DNA of 64,000 nt from assembly GCA_034670405.1 (NCBI GenBank), contig JAXDDX010000044.1, forward strand, positions 719,001 through 783,000, in the 5' to 3' direction. The translations under genes and the position numbers were made by a program. This DNA is from Hoplostethus atlanticus. Taxonomy: Eukaryota; Chordata; Actinopteri; Trachichthyiformes; Trachichthyidae. Below are positions 12,001 through 24,100 of this stretch, piece after piece; within the stretch, counting starts at the first letter, position 1, and each line of letters begins with the position of its first letter. The notes below the pieces were generated by a model. It was not told the origin of the DNA and did no database searches. It saw only the letters and a list, made by a program, of their open reading frames with translations.

Positions 12001-13947
12001 TTTATGGTCAGACTGTAAACTGTAAACTACACTGAACACTCTTTGTGCCCTGCCCTATGTGCATACCTACCATGGCTGGAATAATCATTTAAGTGTGGAT
12101 GTTGTTAACTCAGAGTGTTGTGCATTATCCAGTGTCGCATATGACGTTGAGTATTAGGTTTTCACTGCATCGTTTTGCACCATCATTTGGTGGAATAGGT
12201 TTCTCTTATTACCTGTCTGATGAGACACAGCCTGCACAGAAGAAGGCAGCCATGTCTGCCCTCTCTCAATGGGCATGCAGGGCAGCTCTCAGTCAGTGTT
12301 TCACTAGGCCATTACTGGGCACTACTTAGACTTAGATTGGCTAGGGGTGGTATCTTGCCGACAGCTCAAGGCCATGATGCCTGTGCATGATGCCATTGCA
12401 ACAGCTCTACTGTGCTGTGTGCATGTGTGTGTGTGCTTCAGGCCTCTGTGTGCTGTGTGTGTGTGTTGAATGAGTGTAGCCTTCACCTGCAAGTGTGCCT
12501 CTAGCCCTAGCTAACACACCGCAAGTGCAGATTACATTGTTAAAATAGAGACAGGCGAGAGCTTCCTGCAGATGGAGCAGAGGCAGGTGGCCACTGCTCC
12601 ACTGACAGACAAGGATACACAGCCAGCTTTAATCTAATAATACAGTGCTAGGTTCATAATTTGATAGAGGAGAGGGAGAGACAAGATGTCCACTCCGCTG
12701 CTCCCAGGTGAATAAACAGACGGGTTTGAAACAGGAAGTCATTCCCTGTTGACAGTGAGCAGTCATGGCAGATAAGCTGAGAAGGATAATTGTCCTATCT
12801 GATTCAGCATCTATATGAGAGCGCAGAGTGTTTACTTATTGTAAATCAGCAGGCAGGAGGAGACTTGTATATCTGTCAGAGCCTCAGAGGCAAACTGCAG
12901 AGAGATGCAGCTATCTGTTGTCGTGGGCCAAGATAATTGATTCTCTCCGCTTAAGAAGTTTTGCTTTAGGGGGGTTGCTGTACAGTCCCCTGACCAAAGT
13001 TTATCTGTTTGCGAGTATTGTCCCCGTTTTGTCTGTGTTTATCTCCCTCTCTGTTCATTTACAAACTCCCAACATCCATGCCACAGGCTTGTGCGCGCAA
13101 ACACAGACACACACACACACACACACACTTCATTCAACTGTGTAGGGGAAAGGTCCGACAGTGAAGAGTCACACTGAACTTAATGAATCACAGGAGTAAA
13201 CTGTGGACTTCAGGCGTATTCTAGATCGCTACTGTTGACTAAGAGTGCTTGTGAATGTGTGACTATGCGTGTTTGTAGTGCAGTCAGTGGTAATAAATGC
13301 CCAGCTGACTGATGGCCACTACACAAGCTCCCATACAAACTGAGATACACAGAGTCATCTACGTAGAAAGTGGCTGAGGAGGAGTTAGCGATGAAAGATG
13401 TATTCATTGGCAATGATAAAAAAAAAGTGAGAAGTCTTCTAAAATCGGTGTCATTGGTTTCACAGAGAGAAGATTACTGGCATCATGGAAATCTGTTAGG
13501 ATTACTTTTTAGGGCACACTAAAACCCTAACCCTTGCAGTTTTTCCATAAATAAAAGCAGAAGGATTGGCAAGCATATCAGACCATTGCCAACTGGCAAT
13601 AACAGATGGAAGGGCTTTCTTTTCTCCGATGCACATATGGAGACTTCACACCTACTGTATGACGTCACCATGCCTATTATTTCACACAAACTATGAAATT
13701 TTATGTCTCTATCTCTATGAAATGGTTAAATGATATAAATCTGCTATTCTTTTGACATGCATGATGATATACATCCGGTCATACCACTTCTTAATGATAT
13801 TAATTGCCCAGGTTCCTCCCTTCCCCCTGAGCTTATCGGGCATGTGTTCTGTAGTGTGGGATATAATAGTCGGGCAAGGGTCTTTGTTTATTGTCTAGGC
13901 CATTCATAACCAGTGATTAACACAGTGTCTCTCTCCTTGCCTCTCAG

Positions 13948-15188
13948 GAATCATGGTGAGCAAGGAGGGCGGCAAATGCATGCTCACCAACTCTGAGTCT
14001 GACTCGGAGGCGGCGCCCTCACCCTCCACCTCGCTGGCGTTGGAGGTTAAGTATTCCCTGGAAGCCAGCAGACAGGTGAGGAAGAGAAACAAGGCCCTGC
14101 AAGTGCGCTTCAAGGACATCTGTGAGGCACAGAACGAGCAAAGGGAGGCGGCGTTGCATGCAGCGGGAAAGGCTGGGAAGCCCGTCTCGTACAAGGTGGC
14201 GTACCGCAAGTATATGACAGTCCCTGCTCGCAGATCCATCCCGAACGTCACAAAGAGCACGGGCGTGCAGACGTCCCCTGACCTGAAGAAACGCTATCAG
14301 ACCTTCCCTTTTGAACGCAAGAAAGGCCACACCTTTAAACACGTGGCATCGGTGGAAACTTATAAAGGTCAGAACAACGGTTTTGTCATGGAGGTGAAGC
14401 AGTCCAAGGCTGCTGGGCAGGGTTTAGATGAGGAGGAGGAGGAGGGAGCCTGCGGGGGGAGTGGAGTCCGGAGGACCAGGGCTCTGCTCCATACTAATGA
14501 GTGCATTGCCACAGTGGAGCAGCACACTGCACCTGACGGCCTGTGCTCTGACGCTCTGCTGCTAAGCTGCTCTGCAGACACAGACTGCCTCCCAGATACA
14601 CCAAGAGGAAGCGGAGCCGGAGCACAGGCAGAAGTACCAGCTCTGCAGTGTCCCGTCCAAACCCAGGACAGGATTACTACACAGGGAGGCCGATACAGAC
14701 CGCTCGGCCAAGAGGCAGTTGCTGAATCTGGAGGAGGGCTCATCTCAGACCCTGCCGGACAGGGCCTCCAAGGTTACAGGCCCCATCGCCTGGAACTCCC
14801 TCACACAGGTGGAGTGCCTGGACAGTCCATCTGTGCGGAGCAAGCGTAAGAAAGGCCTGCAGCTCAACGGGTTGCAGTCTCAGACGCTACCGCGTTCCAG
14901 CAGAGGCTGTACAACAAAGGCACAGTGCCACGCAGGACAGTTGTCTGCCCAGCCTCTACGGGGCATGGAGGAGCCTCTGTCGCCCTGTGGAGTTGGGGAG
15001 GTTGGGGGGGCACCACCAGCCCCAGGTTCAGGGGAGGCCTGTAAGCAAATAGTGCCTGTGACTCAGGAGGGGGATGTTAAAGCACAGCTTCAAGCCATGG
15101 AGAACCTGATCAGCTCCAGCCAAGAGACCATCAAGGTGCTGCTGGGGGTCATCCAGGAGCTGGAGAAGGGAGAGGCCCACAGAGAAGG
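13948..15188 (+). CDS. insyn2a: INSYN2A main coding exon, frame change near 14565
   Basis: The acceptor TTGCCTCTCAG ends at 13947 and the start codon is at 13953. About 204 residues read in the first frame. From 14566 the family-like sequence continues one frame over: AALQTQT, then LNGLQSQTLP, ending ELEKGEAHREG. The second frame has a stop at 14563-14565 and the first frame stops at 14850, so the switch is needed between them. One extra base or two missing bases before 14566 would explain it. A cryptic intron 14394-14577 (donor GTGAAG, acceptor GCTCTGCAG) would also restore the frame, but it would remove sequence that is coding in the family. The donor is GTAAGA at 15189 and the exon ends two bases into a glycine codon. 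Confidence 0.93.
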
Positions 15189-18100
15189 GTAAGACATCTC
15201 ACTTCTGGCCTGTGCTTGTAACTGGTTTGCATTAGTATGTGTCCATTGGCAGTAATACTATTATTAATTATAACCTGCTCATATCAAAATAACAATTAAA
15301 AAACCCCAAAGAGATGTCATGAACCATACTGAAAAGAAAGCTGCCTGGTCTAGGTCCATGTGGTTAGATAACTTGGTGGAAACACAGGGTTAGGCAAGAG
15401 AAACACCAGAGACACAGAACACATTAATGATTCAGCATGAGCAGTACAACTCTTCTGTGTCGCAACACGGCATTTCTACAGAGACCCCGGGGACACGAAT
15501 GCATGTGTGCCAACTGTTCAGCAGAACCTCTATTGAACAGCGAGGAAGGAATCCAAAGTGTATTCAGAGGGGTGGGGGGGGGGGGGGGGGGAGAGAATCA
15601 CAGTGGTATGTAGCTAGGACTGGCTGTGGCTTTCACCTGGATGTGAGAGGCCCCGCAGTGCTATTTGAGCACAATGTCCTTTTGTGGTGATTCCCCTCCA
15701 GATATTATAGCAAAGCCGCTGTAGAACGAATGTACAGGCCAATCTGAACTGAAGCGCTACCATCTGCAAGAGATTAATACTCTTAAAATGACAATATTAA
15801 GAGTATTAATTTGATACAGCAACTGAGTAGTTTGCTTTATAGTAATAAGAATAATAATAATATATAGTTCAGATTGGAACTATGTCCTCATATATGGGAA
15901 ATGAAGCAATATGATGCTGAAAAAATAAATACCCATTCTAATAAAGGCTTGGAATGATAGATTTGTGTGATTTTGCCCCTTGAGCAAAATACTGAACAAG
16001 ACATTTGGAAGTTGTCCTTATCCAGCTGTGCAAAATAATGTTAATCTAGTGAGTCCAAGGCCTTTGAAAATGCCATGGCTTGTGAAAAAGCCATTTGCTG
16101 TCTGATGGAAATCGAGTATATACAAGAGGGCTTCAGATAGCATCTAGCCAGCTGAAATAGAGGATTGTCTATCCAAAAGGATGAGACAAACAAAATGGCC
16201 AATTTGCTGAATGAATTGCCGAGGCTCGGGACTCCGATGCCTATCTGTTTTGACCAGCACTGTGAGCTACAGGGTGAGAGAATCCAAATAATCAACATCA
16301 GATACCAACCCGGTGTCCAAAACCTGTGGGAATTACACGCTCACACACACATGCACACACACTCTCCCCAAGGTGTACACAACTGCCACAAGGTGTACGG
16401 CACAGACTCTCAATATCAACTTGACTGGAGAACAGCCTACAACTCCTCTCCAACGAGGCTTGACCAAGGAATAGGTCTTCCCGGGAGTTTGCATCATCCG
16501 AAAACCCAATCATCCTCCCTCCAATCATTCACGAGGCAATCTTAATCTCTTTATCACCACACTTATAAAACTGTGCTGTGAGGGAAAAAGTAAGTGGACA
16601 TGTGGTGCTGCGTGGGGAGCCATCTCCCATGTGTCACCTAGCACAGCAGTCTTATCAGAGAGGTGGAAAGTAGCAGGCTAGAGGAGAGGAAAAGGACAGT
16701 CAAGAGGAGAGGAGATTTGTCACAATGTGTGCAAACAGCATATGGCCTGTTGTGCCCATCCTGCTTGGTGATTAAACTAACAATTTGAGAATTATTAGTG
16801 GCTCGATTTCTACAAGGTCATCTGGTCGTACACTTCAAGGAACGAGCGCTTCAACAGTAGTCGTGTGCCATGCGGTTATTATAAAAGCCTGCGGAAGTCA
16901 CTGAGCAGCATAAGCCTCTTGTAATCCATCCGAGGCCAACTACACTTCTACTTTTTTATTTTTTCTTCTTCTTCTTCTTCTTACTGTACATGTTTCCAAT
17001 TTCCAGAGTGGTATTTTTTAGCAAGCCAAGCAGAAATTCTAATGCTGCCTTTGTCACACTACATTAGCTCCGTTCTCCTCTTACAGAAATGTCACTGGCC
17101 CAACAAATAGGAGTGCCCGCGGGCTATAGGTGAATTGTGGGTGCAATCACGTTTGTTATATTACTGCTTATGTTAAATTACATTTATTTTTCATGTAAGT
17201 AAATGCACTGCTTTGGGCATTCATCAGTAGGCATGTACGCACCCTTCAAACACACAACGTACTTCCATGCCTAATGTGCTAAAACACAAGCCGCAATAAC
17301 GCAGGAAGGAGAAATAAATGAAAAATATTGATTGATTTCTGTTACCGCAAACTGTGACAAAGCTCAAAACATAAAAGAGCCATTTCATGTGCCAGAAGGT
17401 CGAGCTGCCACTGTCACTTTTTTCATGACCCTAAAAATATATCGCTCGGATTCACCTCCCAGTTCCCCTGATCTGCATCAACTAGAGCCCTTATGGGAGA
17501 ACGAGTGAGAGAGAGAAGAGAGATGGAGGACACTGAGAGATGGCGAGAGAGAGAAAGAGAGGGAGGCAGAGCGAGCGAGTGAGCGAGAGAGAGCTCATAT
17601 CTCTTCTTTATTGTATTAGAACTGTCCTATGCCGACTCACTATTTACACATTATATGAGCAGCTCTTACCGGGCTGCTGGGAAGAAGTGAGGTTAGAGGA
17701 CATGACTTGCCTTTGAGGAAAGTTGTTGTCTCCTGGCAGCCTCAGGCAGCCTGGCGAAGATCAAGCCCTGATGTCCTCTCATACAAGCGTGCACTCTCAC
17801 TCTCACACACACAAACACACACACACACACACACACCCTCAAGTGCAGTTGTGTCCAGGGTATTAAAATACAGTGTGAAGGGTGCGAGGCAGATCCAGAG
17901 TGCATCATTGGTAGCATTTCCAACAGCATAGAGCTGGGGAATAAATTTGCTGCATCATCAGCCAATGTTAGCAAGCCTGCCCCAATTAATCACACTCAAG
18001 GGGACTTGTTGCCAGCCTGTCTATTAATACTGTGTGTGTGTGTGTGTGTGTGTTTTTATGCCTTTGGACTCCCACCCACTCGGTGACCTTTGAGAGAGCT

Positions 18101-21100
18101 CACCTTGTAGCACCAGGGGGGAGGGTGTATATATTGTTAATGGCACTGTTGGCTTCACTCTCCCCCGGGAGGCCTGCCGAAATGAGTCTGCTCTCTTATT
18201 TTCTCTTATCAACTCAGGTGAGAAAGAAAGAGGTGACGGGGGGAGGGGAGAGGGGGGTAAGAGAGATGGAGGGAGAAAAATATCTAAAGAGCACGAGGGC
18301 AAGAGATAGAGACAGAATAAGAGAGAATAGTTGAATCCAGTTGCCTGCACACCCCATCAGTGCCGTATCGATCCGCTCATCTGGGCGTGAAGTGAAGGCG
18401 GACTTGACCTTCCTCGCTGCGTTGCATTGTGGGGGGTCACCTCCTTTCCACTGGCATCCACTAGGCTTCGCCGACAGACTCCTTCATTAAAATGGAGCCC
18501 CCTTCGCCAAGCCGAAACCATCCCACCACTTTAACGGCCATATGACCACAGTCATCCTCTTCTCCCCCCCCCCCAACCACCACAGCCCTAATAACAATAT
18601 TGGCATCAACACTCCTAATATACCTGTCAGTGAATAGAGTGAAGACAGTGGAGATGGGGATTTACGTCAGTGTTTTAATTTTCATTGGTGCTTTAACACT
18701 GCTCTGTTCTAGCAGCGTGACACGACAGAGAGAGGGACCTGAAACACGTCTCTGTTACAGCACGGACAGGAAGTGGGAACTAACTGGAAATGGGAACACA
18801 AAGTAAAATGGGAGGCAACTAGTGGCCGTAGCAGCTGTATATATATATGTGTTTTTTTATGTGTCTTAACAGACCTTGTTCTACGATGTTATTCATTTGT
18901 TGACATACAGCGTACTCTTCACTGTGGTCATTTCATGGGTTTCACTGCTTTCTACCACATGACGGCCAGGTGAGATGAAACTGGAGGAGAGTGATATGGA
19001 CTCACCCATTACACCTGTGACACCAACTCAAAAACAAAAAAAATTGATCCTGAGCATAAAAAGCCAATAAATAATGTTCTCCCCTGCTACAAACAGTGCC
19101 ATCTAAGTGTCCTTGGGCAAGGCACCTCAGCAGAGCTGCTCAGTGGGCAACAGTAGGAGGGTGGTTTTTTTTGTTTTTTTGTTGTTGCTTTATTTAATAA
19201 CAACATTAATAACAGTAACAATAATAATGATAGTAATGACACAAACAAATACAACAAAAACAACAAATATTAAAGTTAATTAATAAGTACTTTATAAGTA
19301 ATAATAGAGGGAAAGAGAGTGAGAAGAGAAAGAAAAGTGAGAGAAAAGAGAGAAAAAATATGGGCAGCTACTGGGTGTGTCGGATTATAAAGGAGAGTGT
19401 GGCTAATAAAGGACATACCCTGGGGTAAATGATGGCTTAAAATAAAATAAAAGTCTTCGAGTATTGTCATGCTGTGAGGATTTTAGTACCGACAGCCTTC
19501 ATGGGTGTTTGTTTTTAATGGTATATAGACTGCTTTCTGCCGACACAGCGCCCCGTCTTACACACAACAGAAACTCGTCAACGTGCGTCATAACCGTAAA
19601 ACCCAACTAGCAGAGGATTGATTTCTGCTACGTGCTTAGTGAAGTGAGTCCACAGTACGTCCACGGTAATATGCCATTAATTACAAGGTGAGGCACTTAC
19701 TGTCGATCCATATTCACATTACCACATACTAATCCAATAGGAAAACCATTGAGCCTCTGGAGCATGTAACCAAATACTTCCATCCAGGGACGTCGGCTCG
19801 TCTTCAGCTGCCCCTGGAGGGATGGGGAGCTGTAATGAGAGCATAGCTCATGACAACAGCTCATCTCAGAGACAGTAGACGGTGAAATCAAATAAGGACA
19901 CACAAAATAGGATATTGATAGGTTTGAATGCGAATTGCTTGAGAGTCAATATCAGATAGGGACTAATACTACAGCACCAAATGGCTGGCATAAAGAAAAA
20001 TGTCAAATTTTATCTGCTCGGCAAAAACACATTCATCTCCACCAGAGTCTAGTTCAAAACAATGAGTCTTTGTAGTTTCACAAGCCCTTTATTATGTAGT
20101 TAATGCAACAAAACTGAGACAACTTGGGAAATATCACACCGACCAGAAAGTTTCCCTCTGTATCACTGCTTTATCTGATCTCCCATCAGCCAACCTCAGC
20201 TAATAGCAGACACTATGCTCCCTCCACCCCGGCCGCAGGTCACTCAGGAGGGGCAGGGTGACCCCTCCTCGACTACGTTTACCTCAAACACACTAACGAG
20301 GGATGACAAACACGATGAGAGAGGACGGTGGCGAGGGAGTCTGTAATTACTCATTCACGTCTTATCTTCCCCACAGCCTCTCCTATCGAACCGGACAGGA
20401 CACGGCCAACTGCGACACGTGTCGGAACAGCGCATGCATTATTTACAGGTTAGTGGCCATTTCTGTGTAAAGACGATGATCCAAATGTGGCCCTGTCCTT
20501 TCTCCTTGGGGGGGGGAGGAGAGTGGACAGGTGGAAAGGGGGAAGGTGGAAGGGGGAAGGGGGAGGCAAGACTAATGTGGATCCTGTTAATGAGCACACA
20601 GAGACGTGTGACATTCGCACGCCACGCTCCCTCGCCGTCTCTATCCTTCTCTGTCTACTCTCTCCCCTTTCTCCCTCACCCCCACCCCCCCCCCCCCCCT
20701 CTCCATCCACCGAAGGGCACTTGGCGGGCGGAGGTTTTAGCGCTACTCAGAAATGAAAAGCCACACTTGTGAGAGGTATGGAGGAAATACAGCACAGGGC
20801 CAGGAAAGGTGAAATTAATTTAACTCAAAACCCCGTGAAATATCATCATTGTGTGCTGTTGCCAAGCCAACTGATCCTCCACAAAAGCTCAGTTCAATTA
20901 TATCACGACTTGAATGGTATAGACATGGGTCTTTAGTTTACCAGTGTGTGTGTGTGTGTGTGACTGTGTGTCTGTATGTGGCGGGGGTCAAAGTTCACAG
21001 TTAGTGCCCCCCCCGGCTCGCCTGACACTGCTGTCACCGACTGAGAGTCTGCAGGCCCCCCGTCACGGCCCCTCGCTCACAGATGGGCTTGCATGACACA

Positions 21101-24100
21101 CTCTCTATGTGCATGTGTGTATGCATGTATGCGTGTGTGGCTGTTTTTCTGTTAGGCGCCCAAGAAACGCATGATTCAGACAGTCAAAGGGGACAAGGAG
21201 AAAATCTACAAAAGAGAAAAAAAGTGAGGGATAAAAAAAGATTTAGAGAGCAGGAGGGCGAGAGGAGATCAATAAAAGTGTTTTTAGTGGACACAGCAGT
21301 CCCACTCAGTCGGCATTTCGCCTCTGAAGAGCCATTTAAATCATACTTCATCTACTGCTCTCAATAACCGATAAGCCTCTGGCCAAAACCACAATCGGCT
21401 CCTAAAAATGAAGGAGTAGGGCACGGCGCCGTTCACTTTGATGTCTGAGGCTGAGAAAAGGTGCATTGTGCCGTGATGTGGAGTGTGTTTAAATCTTGGC
21501 ACAGCCACGGGGTTGCACGAAAAGAGTGAAGGGATGACTCTTCCGATAATAAAAAAAAATGATAGCGAGATGAAGTGAAATATTTATTATGCCACGGTAA
21601 CACGGTGCGAAGGACAGGGTAAGAGCATGACACTGCATGTGGGAATAGACAGTCGATAGGTCGGGTGCCAGGTTAGGGGTTTGGGCTGAGCGGGACAGAC
21701 TGGAGGTAGGAGTTAGCCTGGTGTTAAAAATATGTTCGATGTTAATGCTGTGTGATCTGGCCCGGGGTGGGGGGAGAGAGAGAGCAGGCCCAGCTCCTCT
21801 GGTCTACCTCTGTCTCTACTCTACCAACCACACCTGCCGTTTTGTGCACGCCTCTGCAGACTCCAGAGACACTCATTAACCAGCCAACAGAATCTGTGAG
21901 GACAATTTGCAGCGTGAAAACGAGTCTAAATTTAAAAAATGAGCCCGTTTTTTTTGTCTGAGCAGCTGTGACATACTCTTGGCAGCTCGACGTGTGCCTA
22001 CCCTGATCATATTGGTGCATTAAGAAAGGTGTTACTTTTAAATATAGTAATTTCTTGGGTTTAAAATGAGGGTTCATAATACGCAATATGTGGATGGCTA
22101 TAAAAAGCACCCGTCTGAGTTGAATCAATTTGTGCGTCAGTGGAGGGTCTGTGTTGTCTGGGTTTCTTCTTATCTGAAAACCCCCAGAGACAAGCTAGGT
22201 GGATATTATATAGGGATATCACAGACGAGGTCAGGTCAAATTTGCCCCTTGATTTTGTTATCAGTGTGTGTGGATGATCAGCACAGACCGTCTTAATACA
22301 CGCACTGCATTAACATCAAAACGTCCCAGATCTGAAACGCTGAAGCGATTCATCTGCGGGGGAAATACAGAAAAACAGGCCGTCAAATGCAGAAACAAGA
22401 AGGCTTGTTTTTGGCAGCACTTCAACTTGATAAAGGGCATCAACTTCTAAGTGAGATGTTTGAAATCTGTGGATCTGGCGTTCAATTGACCCGAGTTCCC
22501 CTTTAAGAGACTCGCTTGGCACGGGTGCACTGCGATGATTGGACACAGAATCAAATATAGCAGCCGTATTCACGCAGGCAGGAGGATTAAATGGCAATCT
22601 AATTACATAGATCTCCATGAAAACAACCTCTCCGGAGGTGGAGGAACACAGGATACGAGGTACAGCCGTGAAGGAACACACGAATAGCTTTCTACAGTAT
22701 CTATCAGGTGTGTGTGTTTTGTGCCATGGCCAAGCCCCCGCACTCTTGTGTTCATGATGAAGCTAGCCCTGTGACCATAGTGGACATATGGGTCCATAAA
22801 TCATTTTAATGCAGCGCAGTACGGAGCCAGCTATGCACTGTTCAGCATAATCAACTAGTCCCAGAGTATCAGGCATCATGTCAGAGCCCAACTGTAGCAT
22901 AACAACAACTCCAGATCAATACTTTGCTGTAGTCTATGGACACGCGCATCAAACAGAATACGCTAAGCTGCTGTCGTCTCTCGGCTTTTTCGTCTGGTCC
23001 CACTTTCCTCACTTTCAACTGTCTTGAACTCTCAGTCTGTCTTTCATTTCCTCTCTCTCTCTCTCTCTCTCTCCAAGAATATGTTATCTTCCTCCAACAG
23101 TGTGCGTTCGAATGAACTTGGGAATGCGACGCTTAATGCAATGTGCATGACATTGAAACAGAACAGCAGACAAAAGGCATGAAAAGATTATTGTAATTCA
23201 TTCCATTTTACCAGGTGATGTAATATCTGGTATTGGGAAAGGAAGGGAGGGTGAAGAAAAGAAAAGAGAGCGCAAGCATGGGAGACAAAGAGAGAGAGAG
23301 AGAGGATGGTGCAGAAAAGCTGGGCATTACAGGGGATTTGAAAAGCATTCAATTTATTTCGAGACCACAGCATTAAGTCATGATGCGTCTTGACGCGCTG
23401 TTCAGCCGGAAACCCTGTAATCTCATTTTCCTCACAGTGCATTGATACGGGCTAATGTGCTGATCAAACAGGGAGATAGATTTAAGTGGTTGTGATTAAG
23501 GGAGGAGATTGGGGAGGGGTTCATCGTGGCAGGACACCATTGTTCACAATGGATGACAGCTACTTCTCATCACTTCAACTTGTCATTAGCTTGCATGTGT
23601 CACGGTCAAGTCAGAGACGGAGAACTGCAGCTGATCATTAAACTAACTATCTGATGATAAAACATCATTTGAATAACACTGTGCAGTGAGAAACCAACGG
23701 AGGAATGGATTTTAAAAAGGAGGAAAAAAAACATCTCTTCAAATCTATTGAGGGAGGCTATGAAAATCAATTAAGCGTTGCTAAAGGCTGAAGAGCTGAT
23801 TACATTATAACATATGGAAATGGCTGAGCGGCGAGGCTGTCCTACCGCACAACTTTCAGGGGGAGGATATCTCTTTGTGCAAGCATAATTATGTTTTCTA
23901 CCATGGTGGCAAGCTGGTTACCATAGTTACCAGAGTGATACTCAGTAGGACAGATGCCATCAGGGGATGGTCAGAAGACCACATCCATACCCCCGGGGGA
24001 AAATAAGAAAGAAGAAGAGAGGGGATGAGAATGTGAATGAGGGAGATAGAGAGGAAGAAAGAGACAGACAGATAAAGGCCTAGAGGACGTTTAAAGTGGG

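Larger units (their letters stand above)
5021..13947 (+). other. INSYN2A intron 1
   Basis: This is an 8.9 kb intron between the UTR exon and the main coding exon. It holds microsatellites (CT tract 5996-6123, CA/GT runs, poly-G at 7369), two SINE copies in opposite orientation at 7.5-7.9 kb, and a non-repetitive AT-balanced stretch around 9.85-10.25 kb that looks like conserved non-coding DNA. No convincing exon was seen. Confidence 0.6.
15189..20376 (+). other. INSYN2A intron 2
   Basis: This 5.2 kb intron contains no coding exon. Contents seen: a perfect 14-bp inverted repeat at 15773-15810, a poly-G run near 15571-15590, CA at 17803-17836, GT at 18031-18053, poly-C at 18569, and a short SINE-core fragment near 19098-19165. 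Confidence 0.7.

Noticed and set aside
14019-14743. Minus-strand open frames opposite the INSYN2A coding exon
   Set aside because: They are shadows of a GC-rich conserved coding exon on the plus strand and lack any recognisable motif.
15955-16035. Possible SINE-core fragment (CCTTGAGCAAAATACTGAAC)
   Set aside because: The similarity is limited to about 20 bases and no head or tail could be seen.
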